6,117 nt of DNA from Chloroflexota bacterium (GTDB taxonomy: Bacteria; Chloroflexota; Anaerolineae; UBA7937; JACPPX01). Numbering within the stretch: the first letter of the stretch is position 1; every line of letters starts with the position of its first letter. This document shows positions 5,861 to 6,117 of the stretch, piece by piece. The stretch lies in contig JACPPX010000025.1 in NCBI GenBank assembly GCA_016190785.1, forward strand, positions 1 through 6,117, read 5' to 3'. A program made the translations under genes and the position numbers. Below the pieces are notes generated by a model. It saw only the letters and a list, made by a program, of their open reading frames with translations, did no database searches and was not told where the DNA came from.

Positions 5861-6117
5861 ATATCCACAATTCCCCCTAATTCCTCTTGGTCCCGCGGAC
5901 ATCCCAAATAGGGGTCTTCGATCGGAATCTGGTGTTTGGAACAATAAGCCCGGATCTCCACCCGCCTCCCCACCAAGCCCAAGAACCCTTGACGAACCTT
6001 GCCGCGCAAGATGAGATGAGGGCTACCGTTGGCCAAGAGGATAGCAGGCACCGGGCAATTGAAGCAGTCGCGCGTCTGCCAGGGCGGGGAGGAAGGATTG
6101 GCCTGGATCAGGCGGCA
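5839..6117 (-). CDS. Cysteine-containing conserved hypothetical protein, C-terminal fragment
   Basis: A minus-strand frame stays open from the right edge to a TAG at 5841-5839, giving the last 92 residues of a longer protein; the true start is outside the window. Visible cysteines fall at fragment positions 1, 18, 21, 59 and 73, including a C-x2-C in RDCFNCPVP, a later RAYCSKHQ and YLGCPRDQ. This pattern suggests a metal-binding or iron-sulfur-like fold, which is inference. Between them a beta-rich stretch (LILRGKVRQGFLGLVGRRVEIRAY region) carries alternating hydrophobic residues. The overall pattern recalls uncharacterised proteins I associate with Chloroflexota, from memory only. A GTG at 6051 could look like a start, but the open frame and the cysteine motif continue upstream through it. 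It converges with the ddl operon, leaving 58 bases between them. Confidence 0.68.
   Translation of the reverse strand, partial: CRLIQANPSSPPWQTRDCFNCPVPAILLANGSPHLILRGKVRQGFLGLVGRRVEIRAYCSKHQIPIEDPYLGCPRDQEELGGIVDILGTGGD

Overview
The window is bacterial and largely given over to the D-alanine branch of peptidoglycan synthesis. Two operons diverge from a short shared regulatory region at about 3135-3268. Leftward (minus strand) lie a 65-residue two-helix membrane protein and an 854-residue fusion of MurF (UDP-MurNAc-tripeptide:D-Ala-D-Ala ligase) with Alr (alanine racemase). Rightward (plus strand) lie two tandem paralogous D-alanine--D-alanine ligases and a 118-residue protein I do not recognise. 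Together these steps run L-Ala to D-Ala (Alr), D-Ala to D-Ala-D-Ala (Ddl), and attachment of the dipeptide to the UDP-MurNAc-tripeptide (MurF).

Layout: 3-269 (+) is the C-terminal end of a conserved-looking hypothetical protein. 304-346 is a strong hairpin terminator between convergent genes. 349-2913 (-) is murF-alr. 2937-3134 (-) is the small membrane protein. 3135-3268 holds the divergent promoters. 3269-4327 (+) is ddl copy 1 and 4346-5407 (+) is ddl copy 2. 5424-5780 (+) is the hypothetical protein. 5839-6117 (-) is the C-terminal part of a cysteine-containing protein that runs off the right edge. I see no tRNA, rRNA, CRISPR array, insertion sequence or phage feature.

Organism: the DNA is moderately GC-rich and several genes have clear Shine-Dalgarno sequences. 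MurF-Alr fusions are best known from Bacteroidota, but the strong Shine-Dalgarno sites and base composition do not look like that phylum. The two edge proteins resemble conserved hypotheticals that I loosely associate with Chloroflexota or deep-branching Gram-positive lineages. This placement is tentative.

The most interesting signal is in the ddl pair. Copy 2 keeps the catalytic Glu but has Cys and Phe in place of Ser150 and Tyr216 (E. coli DdlB numbering), the other two members of the Glu-Ser-Tyr hydrogen-bond triad. Phe at position 216 is the known signature of D-Ala-D-lactate-capable ligases. Copy 1 keeps the whole triad but has Asp at the metal-binding Glu270 position. The two copies may therefore have split roles or specificities.
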